Assembly (NCBI RefSeq): GCF_001648475.1
Contig: NZ_LXSQ01000011.1
Location: forward strand, 1-64,000
DNA: 64,000 nucleotides
DNA from: Eikenella halliae
GTDB taxonomy: Bacteria > Pseudomonadota > Gammaproteobacteria > Burkholderiales > Neisseriaceae
Reading direction: 5' to 3'
The position numbers and the translations under genes are program-made. Positions within the stretch are counted from its first letter, which is position 1. Each line of letters begins with the position of its first letter. The notes beneath the pieces were generated by a model. It made no database searches. It saw nothing but the letters and a program-made list of their open reading frames with translations, and was not told the origin of the DNA. Positions 24,106 through 31,219 of this stretch are shown here, piece by piece.

Positions 24106-26496
24106 ATGTCCACCCCCCAACAACGCATCCGCACCCTTGTGCAAACGCTCAACCGCTACGCCCGCGAATACTACACTTTGGACGCGCCCAGCGTGCCCGA
24201 TGCCGAATACGACCGGCTCTACCGCGAGCTGGAAGCCCTGGAAGCCGAATATCCGCAGTTCAGGCTGCCCGAAAGCCCCACACAGCGGGTGGGCGGCGCG
24301 GTGCTGGACGGCTTTGAAACCGTGGTGCACGCCGTGCCGATGTTGTCGCTGAATAACGCGTTTTCGCCGCGCAACGACGAAACGGGCGCGTTCGACCACG
24401 CCGAATTTTTGGCGTTTGACGAGCGCGTGTGCAAAGAATTGGGCGTGTCGCAGGTGGAATACGCCGCCGAACCGAAGTTTGACGGACTGGCCGTCAGCCT
24501 GTTGTATCAAAACGGGATTTTGGTGCAGGCGGCCACGCGCGGCGACGGCACCACGGGCGAAAACGTGACCGAAAACATCAAAACCGTGCGCAATATCCCG
24601 TTGAAGCTGCACGGCGAAAAGCAGCCTGCACTGTTGGAAGTGCGCGGCGAAGTGCTGATGCTCAAAGCCGATTTTGCCGCGCTGAACCAACGCCAGCTCG
24701 AAGCCGGCCAAAAGCCCTTCGCCAACCCGCGCAACGCCGCCGCAGGCAGCCTGCGCCAGCTCGATTCCAAAATCACCGCGCAGCGCAAACTGCATTTCTT
24801 CGCCTACGGCATCGCCCAACTTTCGGGCGCGGAAAGGCTACCTGAAAGCCACATGGAAGAGCTCGCGCTGCTGCACGAACTCGGCTTTTCGCTGCCCGAA
24901 GGCTATTTCGGCGCGTACACCGGCGCGGCGGCCGTGTTGCGCGAATACGAACGGCTGGCCGAGCACCGCCCCCGCCTGCCGTATGAAATCGACGGCATGG
25001 TGGTCAAAGTGAACTCGTTGGCCGAGCAGCAACAACTCGGCTTCGTGTCGCGCGCGCCGCGTTGGGCGATTGCGCACAAATTCCCCGCCGAAGAAGCGCT
25101 CACCACCGTGGAAGCGATTGACGTGCAGGTCGGCCGCACCGGCGCAATCACCCCCGTGGCGCGGCTCGCGCCCGTGTTCGTAGGCGGCGTAACCGTGACC
25201 AACGCCACGCTGCACAACCAAGACGAAGTGGCGCGCAAAGACGTGCGCGTGGGCGACACCGTGGTCGTGCGCCGCGCAGGCGACGTGATTCCCGAAGTGG
25301 TGCGCGTGCTGTTGGAACGCCGCCCGATGGTTGAAAAGCAGCCTGCACTCGGCGGCGACTTATTTTTGCTTCGCAGAAACTCGCAAAGCTCGTTTTCAGG
25401 TAGCCTCGAACCGCTGCACGAACCGTTCAGGCTGCCTGAAACCTGCCCCGTATGCGGCAGCGCCGTCGAACGCGAAGCAGGCGAAGCCGTCGCCCGCTGC
25501 ACCGGCGGCATGCTCTGCCAAGCCCAGCGCGCACAAGGGCTCATCCACTTCGCCAGCCGCAAAGCCATGGACATCGCCGGGCTGGGCGACAAGCAAATCG
25601 AAGCACTCGTCGCTGCCGACGTATTGCACAGCTTTGCCGATATTTATCAATTAGATATCGCCAAACTGCAAACCATCAAAGACAGCAAATCCGCCGCCAC
25701 CAAATGGGCGCAGAACATCTTGGACAGCATCGCCCAAAGCCGCACCCCGCCGTTCGCCCGCTTCCTGTTCGCCCTCGGCATCCGCCACGTCGGCGAAAGC
25801 ACCGCCAAACAGCTGGCAGCCGCGTTCGGCAACCTCGACACCGTGCGCCGCGCCCCCGAACCCATCCTCGCCTGCCTGCCCGACATCGGCAGCATCGTCG
25901 CCCACGCCATCGCCCACTATTTCAGGCAGCCTGCACAGCAAAAAATGCTGGACGACCTATTGCAGCACGTCACCCCCCAAGCTGCCGCCCCGTCGCCCCA
26001 AACCCGCGCCCACGCCGCCCCCGAACAATGGCTGCAACGCCTGCCCGGCATCAAACTCAGCGAAAAACGCGCCGCCGAACTCTGGCAGCTCGCAGGCAGC
26101 CTGCACGCCCTGCAAACCGACCAAGCCCTGCCGCAAGAATGGCAAGACTGGCGCAGGCAGCCTGCACACGCCACCTTGCTGCAAGACATCATCGCCTTCA
26201 CCGAAGCGCTGCCTGAAAACAGCGCAGGCGACGTTTCAGGCAGCCTGCACCCCGAAAACAGCTCCATCGCCGGCAAAACCTTCGTCCTGACCGGCACCCT
26301 GCCCACCCTGAAACGCGACCAAGCCGCCGCCCTCATCGAAGCCGCCGGCGGCAAAGTGAGCGGCAGTGTATCCAAAAAAACCGATTTCGTAGTGGCGGGC
26401 GAAGCCGCAGGCAGCAAACTGGAAAAGGCACAGGCGCTGGGCGTGACCGTGTTGAGTGAAGAAGAGTTGCTGGGGATGCTGGGGGGAGCGGATTAA
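24106..26496 (+). CDS. ligA: NAD-dependent DNA ligase
   Basis: LigA seals nicks between Okazaki fragments using NAD+. From ATG 24106 it has 796 residues. Adenylation lysine K124 lies in KFDG; the tetracysteine zinc finger starts CPVCGS; helix-hairpin-helix repeats follow; a BRCT domain (SSIAGKTFVLTGTLPTL onward) closes the protein. It is longer than E. coli LigA because of added linkers. Those linkers hold uptake sequences of several dialects: Eikenella (24836, 25395), Simonsiella AGGCTGCCTGAA (25439-25450; complements at 25921-25932 and 26235-26246) and Kingella AAGCAGCCTGCA (24619-24630, 25336-25347). I infer mosaic ancestry by transformation. Confidence 0.95.
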   Translation: MSTPQQRIRTLVQTLNRYAREYYTLDAPSVPDAEYDRLYRELEALEAEYPQFRLPESPTQRVGGAVLDGFETVVHAVPMLSLNNAFSPRNDETGAFDHAEFLAFDERVCKELGVSQVEYAAEPKFDGLAVSLLYQNGILVQAATRGDGTTGENVTENIKTVRNIPLKLHGEKQPALLEVRGEVLMLKADFAALNQRQLEAGQKPFANPRNAAAGSLRQLDSKITAQRKLHFFAYGIAQLSGAERLPESHMEELALLHELGFSLPEGYFGAYTGAAAVLREYERLAEHRPRLPYEIDGMVVKVNSLAEQQQLGFVSRAPRWAIAHKFPAEEALTTVEAIDVQVGRTGAITPVARLAPVFVGGVTVTNATLHNQDEVARKDVRVGDTVVVRRAGDVIPEVVRVLLERRPMVEKQPALGGDLFLLRRNSQSSFSGSLEPLHEPFRLPETCPVCGSAVEREAGEAVARCTGGMLCQAQRAQGLIHFASRKAMDIAGLGDKQIEALVAADVLHSFADIYQLDIAKLQTIKDSKSAATKWAQNILDSIAQSRTPPFARFLFALGIRHVGESTAKQLAAAFGNLDTVRRAPEPILACLPDIGSIVAHAIAHYFRQPAQQKMLDDLLQHVTPQAAAPSPQTRAHAAPEQWLQRLPGIKLSEKRAAELWQLAGSLHALQTDQALPQEWQDWRRQPAHATLLQDIIAFTEALPENSAGDVSGSLHPENSSIAGKTFVLTGTLPTLKRDQAAALIEAAGGKVSGSVSKKTDFVVAGEAAGSKLEKAQALGVTVLSEEELLGMLGGAD

Positions 26497-26640
26497 AATG
26501 CTACCTAAAAACCTGTTTCCTACCATTTAGCCCTCCCATTTTTCAGGTAGCCTTTTCTGCCCACACCGCCCCTATCTGCGCCATCCCTGCCCCGCTCATC
26601 GGCAATCTCGGGTAAGATGGCGCTTTTTTCGGAGACAGCT

Positions 26641-27294
26641 ATGCCGCAAAAAGTAATCGCAATCGACGGGCCGAGCGCATCGGGGAAAGGCACGGTGGCG
26701 CAGCGGGTGGCGAATGCCTTGGGCTGGCGTTATCTGGATTCGGGTGCGCTCTACCGCATCACCGCGCTCTATGCGCGCAACCGCCAAATCGCTTGGGATA
26801 ACGAAGCTGCGGTGGCCGCGCTGGCGCAGGCTTTGCCGGTGGAGTTTGTCGAGGGCGCGGTGCTGTTGGACGGGGAGGATGTTTCCGCCGCCATCCGCAG
26901 CGAGGAAATCGGCATGGGGGCATCACGGGTGGCGGCGCTGCCGACGGTGCGCACGGCTTTGTTGCAGCGGCAGCGCGCGTTTCTAACCGAACAGGGGCTG
27001 GTGGCCGACGGGCGCGATATGGGCTCGGTGGTATTCCCCGATGCCGTGCTCAAGGTTTTCCTCACTGCTTCGCCGCAAGTGCGTGCCGAACGCCGCGCCA
27101 AACAAATCGGCGTACCGCTTGCAGGCGCGGGTTTCGAGCGCATCTTGGCCGATATCGAAGCACGCGACGAAGCCGACCGCAACCGCGCCGTTGCGCCGCT
27201 GCAAAAGCTACCTGAAGCCCATCTGCTCGACACTTCGGCGCTGACGATTGAAGAATCGGTAAAAAAAGTGCTTGATTGGTATCGGGAAAAATAA
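26641..27294 (+). CDS. cmk: Cytidylate kinase
   Basis: Cmk phosphorylates CMP and dCMP. The 217-residue P-loop kinase begins MPQKVIAIDGPSASGKGTVAQ with the Walker A, and has YLDSGALYR and the DGRDMGSVVFPDA motif. I start it at ATG 26641, behind CGGAGA; an upstream in-frame ATG at 26617 lacks a site. It precedes rpsA, the same order as in many proteobacteria. Confidence 0.95.
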   Translation: MPQKVIAIDGPSASGKGTVAQRVANALGWRYLDSGALYRITALYARNRQIAWDNEAAVAALAQALPVEFVEGAVLLDGEDVSAAIRSEEIGMGASRVAALPTVRTALLQRQRAFLTEQGLVADGRDMGSVVFPDAVLKVFLTASPQVRAERRAKQIGVPLAGAGFERILADIEARDEADRNRAVAPLQKLPEAHLLDTSALTIEESVKKVLDWYREK

Positions 27295-27302
27295 AGTTAC
27301 TG

Positions 27303-27308
27303 TATAAT
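27303..27308 (+). promoter_or_regulatory. Possible -10 of the rpsA promoter
   Basis: A perfect TATAAT lies 8 bases after the cmk stop with TG directly before it, and about 150 bases before the rpsA start. No good -35 is seen at 16-18 bases, so the assignment is tentative. Confidence 0.4.
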
Positions 27309-27376
27309 GCCGCGTTTTCGGCGCATCCGTTCCGCTTGGGCGCGGCTGTGTTGTATAAACAATTGATTTAACTCAC

Positions 27377-27401
27377 GCCTGCCATGCCAAGGGTGGCAGG
27401 C
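27377..27401 (+). promoter_or_regulatory. Hairpin in the rpsA leader
   Basis: GCCTGCCA (27377-27384) and TGGCAGGC (27394-27401) are perfect 8-bp complements with a 9-base loop. No U-tract follows. Ribosomal protein S1 represses its own mRNA through leader structure in E. coli; this hairpin, 57 bases before the start codon, is a candidate for similar control. Confidence 0.45.
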
Positions 27402-27458
27402 TTCTATCAACTCCAACCCTCCGCACTCCTTGGCCGTGCGTGGAAAAGACAAAACCTT

Positions 27459-29135
27459 ATGGAAAATTTTGCCCAGTTACTGGAAGAATACTCAGCCGTA
27501 CAAGAAATGAATCAGGGCGAGGTGATTACCGCCGAAGTGGTGGCGATTACCGACAAACACGTTATCGTGAACGCCGGCCTGAAATCCGAATCCCTGATTG
27601 ATTTGAACGAATTCAAAAACGCCCAAGGCGAACTGGAAGTTAAAGTCGGCGATTTCGTTACCGTAACCATCGAATCCGTAGAAAACGGCTTCGGCGAAAC
27701 CAAACTCTCCCGCGAAAAAGCCAAACGCGCTGCCGATTGGCTGGCTTTGGAAGAAGCCATGGAAAGCGGCGAGATCCTCTCCGGCGTGATCAACGGCAAG
27801 GTCAAAGGCGGCCTCACCGTGATGATCAACAGCATCCGCGCTTTCCTGCCGGGCTCTCTGGTAGACGTGCGCCCGGTGAAAGACACTTCTCACTTTGAAG
27901 GCAAAGAAGTTGAATTCAAAGTGATCAAACTGGATCGCAAACGCAACAACGTAGTGGTATCCCGCCGCGCCGTGCTGGAAGAAACCCTGGGCGAAGAGCG
28001 CCAGGCCCTGCTGGAAACCCTGCAGGAAGGCACCGTGGTGAAAGGTATCGTGAAGAACATCACCGACTACGGCGCATTCGTGGACTTGGGCGGTATCGAC
28101 GGTCTGCTGCACATCACCGATTTGGCATGGCGCCGCGTGAAACACCCCAGCGAAGTGCTGGAAGTGGGCCAGGAAGTAGAAGCCAAAGTATTGAAATTCG
28201 ACCAAGACCGCAGCCGCGTATCTTTGGGCATGAAACAGCTGGGCGAAGACCCCTGGAGCGGCCTCGCCCGCCGTTACCCCGCCCGCACCCGCCTGTTCGG
28301 CAAGGTAACCAACCTGACCGACTACGGCGCATTCGTTGAAATCGAACAGGGCATCGAAGGCTTGGTACACGTTTCCGAAATGGACTGGACCAACAAAAAC
28401 GTTCACCCGAGCAAAGTGGTTCAGCTGGGCGACGAAGTAGAAGTGATGATTCTGGACATCGACGAAGACCGCCGCCGCATCAGCCTGGGCATGAAACAAT
28501 GCCAGGCCAATCCGTGGGAAGAATTTGCCGCCAACTTCAACAAAGGCGACAAACTCACCGGCGCGGTTAAATCCATCACCGATTTCGGTATTTTCGTTGG
28601 CCTGCCCGGCAACATCGACGGCCTGGTACACCTCTCCGACCTCTCTTGGAGCGAAAGCGGCGAAGAAGCCGTACGCAAATACAAAAAAGGCGAAGACGTG
28701 GAAGCCGTTGTATTGTCTATCGATGTAGAGAAAGAACGCATCAGCTTGGGCATCAAACAGCTCGAAGGCGACCCCTTCGGCAGCTACATCAGCATCAACG
28801 ACAAAGGCGCTTTGGTGAAAGGCACCGTGAAATCTGTTGAAGCCAAAGGCGCCGAAGTGCAGCTGGCCGACGAAGTAGTGGCCTACCTGCCCGCTTCCGA
28901 GTTCGACAGCGAGCGCGTGGAAGACTTAACCACCAAGCTCAAAGAAGGCGACGAAGTGGAAGCCGTCATCGTTACCGTAGACCGCAAAAACCGCAATATC
29001 AAGCTGTCGGTAAAAGCCCGCACGGCCAAAGAAAACCGCGAAGCGCTCAACACCGTGAACGCAGCGGCCAGCCATGCCGGCACCACCAGCCTGGGCGATT
29101 TGCTCAAGGCCAAGCTGGGCGGCGAAAACGAATAA
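27459..29135 (+). CDS. rpsA: 30S ribosomal protein S1
   Basis: S1 binds mRNA on the 30S subunit and helps start translation on structured messages. The protein is 558 residues from ATG 27459 and shows six S1 domains in series, with the repeated VKGIVKNITDYGAFVDLGG-type strand motif. The longer open frame from 27384 lies in the leader. No uptake sequence interrupts this highly expressed gene. ihfB follows 12 bases later, the order seen in E. coli and Neisseria. Confidence 0.97.
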   Translation: MENFAQLLEEYSAVQEMNQGEVITAEVVAITDKHVIVNAGLKSESLIDLNEFKNAQGELEVKVGDFVTVTIESVENGFGETKLSREKAKRAADWLALEEAMESGEILSGVINGKVKGGLTVMINSIRAFLPGSLVDVRPVKDTSHFEGKEVEFKVIKLDRKRNNVVVSRRAVLEETLGEERQALLETLQEGTVVKGIVKNITDYGAFVDLGGIDGLLHITDLAWRRVKHPSEVLEVGQEVEAKVLKFDQDRSRVSLGMKQLGEDPWSGLARRYPARTRLFGKVTNLTDYGAFVEIEQGIEGLVHVSEMDWTNKNVHPSKVVQLGDEVEVMILDIDEDRRRISLGMKQCQANPWEEFAANFNKGDKLTGAVKSITDFGIFVGLPGNIDGLVHLSDLSWSESGEEAVRKYKKGEDVEAVVLSIDVEKERISLGIKQLEGDPFGSYISINDKGALVKGTVKSVEAKGAEVQLADEVVAYLPASEFDSERVEDLTTKLKEGDEVEAVIVTVDRKNRNIKLSVKARTAKENREALNTVNAAASHAGTTSLGDLLKAKLGGENE

Positions 29136-29147
29136 GGATAGCGCAAA

Positions 29148-29450
29148 ATGACCAAATCAGAGTTGATGGCCCATCTGGCCGAGAAGTATCTGGCTCAAGG
29201 GCATTCCCGCCTGGCTGTTAAGGATGTGGAGCAAAGCGTGAAGGTTTTGGTGGATGCCATGACCCGTGCGCTGGCTCGTGGTCAGCGTATCGAGATTCGC
29301 GGGTTCGGCAGCTTCGACCTGAACCACCGTCCGGCACGCATCGGCCGCAATCCGAAAACCGGCGAAAAAGTGAACGTGCCCGAAAAATACGTGCCGCACT
29401 TCAAAGCTGGTAAGGAATTGCGCGAACGCGTAGACCAAGCCGCCAAGTAA
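29148..29450 (+). CDS. ihfB: Integration host factor subunit beta
   Basis: IhfB pairs with IhfA to bend DNA in recombination, replication and transcription. The 100-residue HU-family protein has RGQRIEIRGFGSFDLNHRPA and the arm IGRNPKTGEKVNVPEKYVPHFKAGKELR with the intercalating proline. AAGGA lies before the ATG. It shares a message with rpsA and ends at a DUS terminator that is now joined to an insertion sequence. Confidence 0.96.
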   Translation: MTKSELMAHLAEKYLAQGHSRLAVKDVEQSVKVLVDAMTRALARGQRIEIRGFGSFDLNHRPARIGRNPKTGEKVNVPEKYVPHFKAGKELRERVDQAAK

Positions 29451-29469
29451 GATTGGCATTCAGCCGAAT

Positions 29470-29502
29470 AAAAGGCTACCTGAAAATTTCAGGTAGCCTT
29501 TT
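29470..29502 (+). terminator. ihfB terminator (DUS hairpin)
   Basis: Sixteen bases from 29470 are exactly complementary to 29487-29502, separated by one base, and are followed by TATTTTA. It is an excellent factor-independent terminator. The T-rich tail is exactly the 8-bp target copied by the neighbouring IS. Confidence 0.85.
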
Positions 29503-29508
29503 ATTTTA
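29501..29508. repeat. Target site duplication, left copy
   Basis: TTATTTTA abuts the left IS end; the identical octamer lies at 30222-30229 beyond the right end. Confidence 0.9.
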
Positions 29509-30221
29509 GGGGCTGACGTAGATTAGCCCTAAATTCCACACCAATCCCGCAGGATTTTAAGCTGTTGAGACGGTGTGCCGAAGTTAAATCGAAACTCACA
29601 TTCTTTCAAGAACAGCGGGAAAGATTTGCGGTCGATTCCGTTGTATTTCCGTAAGACGCGTTTTGCCTGATTCCAAAAATTCTCAATGCCGTTGATATGG
29701 TTCTGGCGGTCTGCAAATTCCTTGGAATGGTTGATGCGGTGATGGATAAAACCGCTCACGTCCAACTTGTCGTAGCTGCTCAGGCTATCCGTGTAAACAA
29801 TGCTGTCCGGCATGATTTTCTGTTTGATAACAGGCATCAAAGTATCAGACTTGGCATTATCTACGACAACGGTATAGACCCGTCCGTTGCGTTTCAGAAT
29901 GCCGAAGACAACCACTTTTCCTGCCGCACCGCGACCGCGTCTACCCTTGCGGTGTCCCCCGAAATAACTTTCGTCCAACTCGACAGGCCCCTCGAAAACC
30001 TCATCGGCAGCCAAGGCTAGATAATGGCTGATAACCATGCGGATTTTACGGTAAAACAGAATAGCGGAGTTGGGCTGAATGCCCAAAATATCGGCAGCGG
30101 AACGGGCGGTAACTTGGAGTACGAAAAATTCAAGCAGTTTATTTTGAATTCTCTTACTTAATTTACAATTAGTTATCTTCATTTCCGTAGCCTAGCATAG
30201 CTGCTAATCTACGTCAGCCCC
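29509..30221 (-). mobile_element. Complete IS1016-like insertion sequence (IS1595 family)
   Basis: The element is 713 bp. Its ends are 19-bp perfect inverted repeats starting GGGGCTGACGTAGATTAGC (29509-29527 and 30203-30221). It is flanked by an 8-bp direct repeat TTATTTTA (29501-29508 and 30222-30229), the target duplication length known for the IS1595 family. One transposase gene fills it. Intact ends, duplication and frame point to a recent insertion, here into the tail of the ihfB terminator. Confidence 0.93.
29529..30182 (-). CDS. IS1595-family (IS1016-like) transposase
   Basis: The 217-residue transposase has the DDE-type order expected of ISXO2/IS1595 enzymes: ELDESYFGGHRKGRRGRG, then VYTDSLSSYDKL, then HINGIENFWNQAKRVLRKYNG. 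An N-terminal HTH-like region (LLEFFVLQVTARSAADILGI) should bind the ends. The reading frame is complete from ATG 30182, and ends 20 bases from the left terminus. The enzyme is probably active. Confidence 0.93.
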   Translation of the reverse strand: MKITNCKLSKRIQNKLLEFFVLQVTARSAADILGIQPNSAILFYRKIRMVISHYLALAADEVFEGPVELDESYFGGHRKGRRGRGAAGKVVVFGILKRNGRVYTVVVDNAKSDTLMPVIKQKIMPDSIVYTDSLSSYDKLDVSGFIHHRINHSKEFADRQNHINGIENFWNQAKRVLRKYNGIDRKSFPLFLKECEFRFNFGTPSQQLKILRDWCGI

Positions 30222-30229
30222 TTATTTTA
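30222..30229. repeat. Target site duplication, right copy
   Basis: TTATTTTA directly follows the right IS inverted repeat and matches 29501-29508. The 240 bases after it (to 30470) show no gene, only a short palindrome GTGCCTTTAAGGCAC (30423-30437) that may end the next leftward gene. Confidence 0.9.
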
Positions 30230-30470
30230 TCCAACCGTTCCCGCAATGGCGTTATGTATGCACCTCGGTTGTTTAGATATAGCAGCCGAATCCACTTTCA
30301 AAACCATTCGGCAAGCCTCAGGCAATACAATCAGTACGGTAAAATGCGCATACCGTCATGCTTAGTTTAATCCGCCATATCTGTCCCATGCCTATCAGCC
30401 CCGGGGCTTTGAAAAGCCGCCCGTGCCTTTAAGGCACTTCGGGGAAGAAAGGCGGATGGAAGAATCCGGC

Positions 30471-30914
30471 CTATGACTGCTCCGCCACCTTGCATACCAC
30501 GCGGGCAGCTACTTTCGATACACCTTGTAGGCGGTTAAACGGAATGCGCGCGCCTTGCGCATTGGTGTGGCGCGCCACTTCGCGCACGGTTTTTTCTGCA
30601 CACTGCACCGAATAAACCTTGCTGCCGGCAGATCTGGTGTTGCGCACATATTCCGCCAGCGTTCTGCCCGGAACGACTACAAAGGCCGGAGAATTTTGGA
30701 GCACGCTCAACAAATGGATAGAGGCAATTTTGCCCTCGTGAGCGCCGCCATCCACAAAAATAAAGGTTTCCGATATATCTTGGGCGGGCGTGCCGTAGGT
30801 TTGATAGCCGTCAACCACATCCAGCGGTTTGAAATCGGCAAAACTCGGGTCTTTGGCCAAAGCTGCCGAAGCGGATACGGCCAATGCGGTAAGCAACAAG
30901 GTTTTTTTCATCAT
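30471..30914 (-). CDS. Periplasmic protein of unknown function
   Basis: Starting at the paired ATGs 30914/30911 (GGAA upstream), the protein of about 147 residues has a signal peptide MMKKTLLLTALAVSASAALA. The mature domain has two cysteines (VQCAEKT and RVVCKVAE) that could form a disulfide in the periplasm. I do not recognise the family. It stands alone on the minus strand between the IS and copA. Confidence 0.8.
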   Translation of the reverse strand: MMKKTLLLTALAVSASAALAKDPSFADFKPLDVVDGYQTYGTPAQDISETFIFVDGGAHEGKIASIHLLSVLQNSPAFVVVPGRTLAEYVRNTRSAGSKVYSVQCAEKTVREVARHTNAQGARIPFNRLQGVSKVAARVVCKVAEQS

Positions 30915-31219
30915 TTTTCCTTCAAGATAACGCCGCCTCGTCGGCAAAGGTGGTGCGGCACATGACGCATGGTTTCAGGTAGCCTGCAGCGGGCAGGCCG
31001 CCCAGGTAGTAAACACCGCCATTCTACACAGCCGCCTGAAGCCAGCCAATTTCCCGCATACCGGCAGGCCGGGCATGGCTGCCGCAGCGGGCAAAATAAG
31101 CGCAGGCGGTATTTATCTGCAATCCCGCCTACCTTTGCCTTACCCTTCTTTAATCTTCCGTATAACGTTAGAGGCCGCTTGAAAACCAAGGGGAATGTTT
31201 TCAAGCGGCCTCTAAATTC

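Noticed and set aside
27492..28631. 379-codon minus-strand ORF
   Set aside because: It is antisense to the repeated S1 domains of rpsA.
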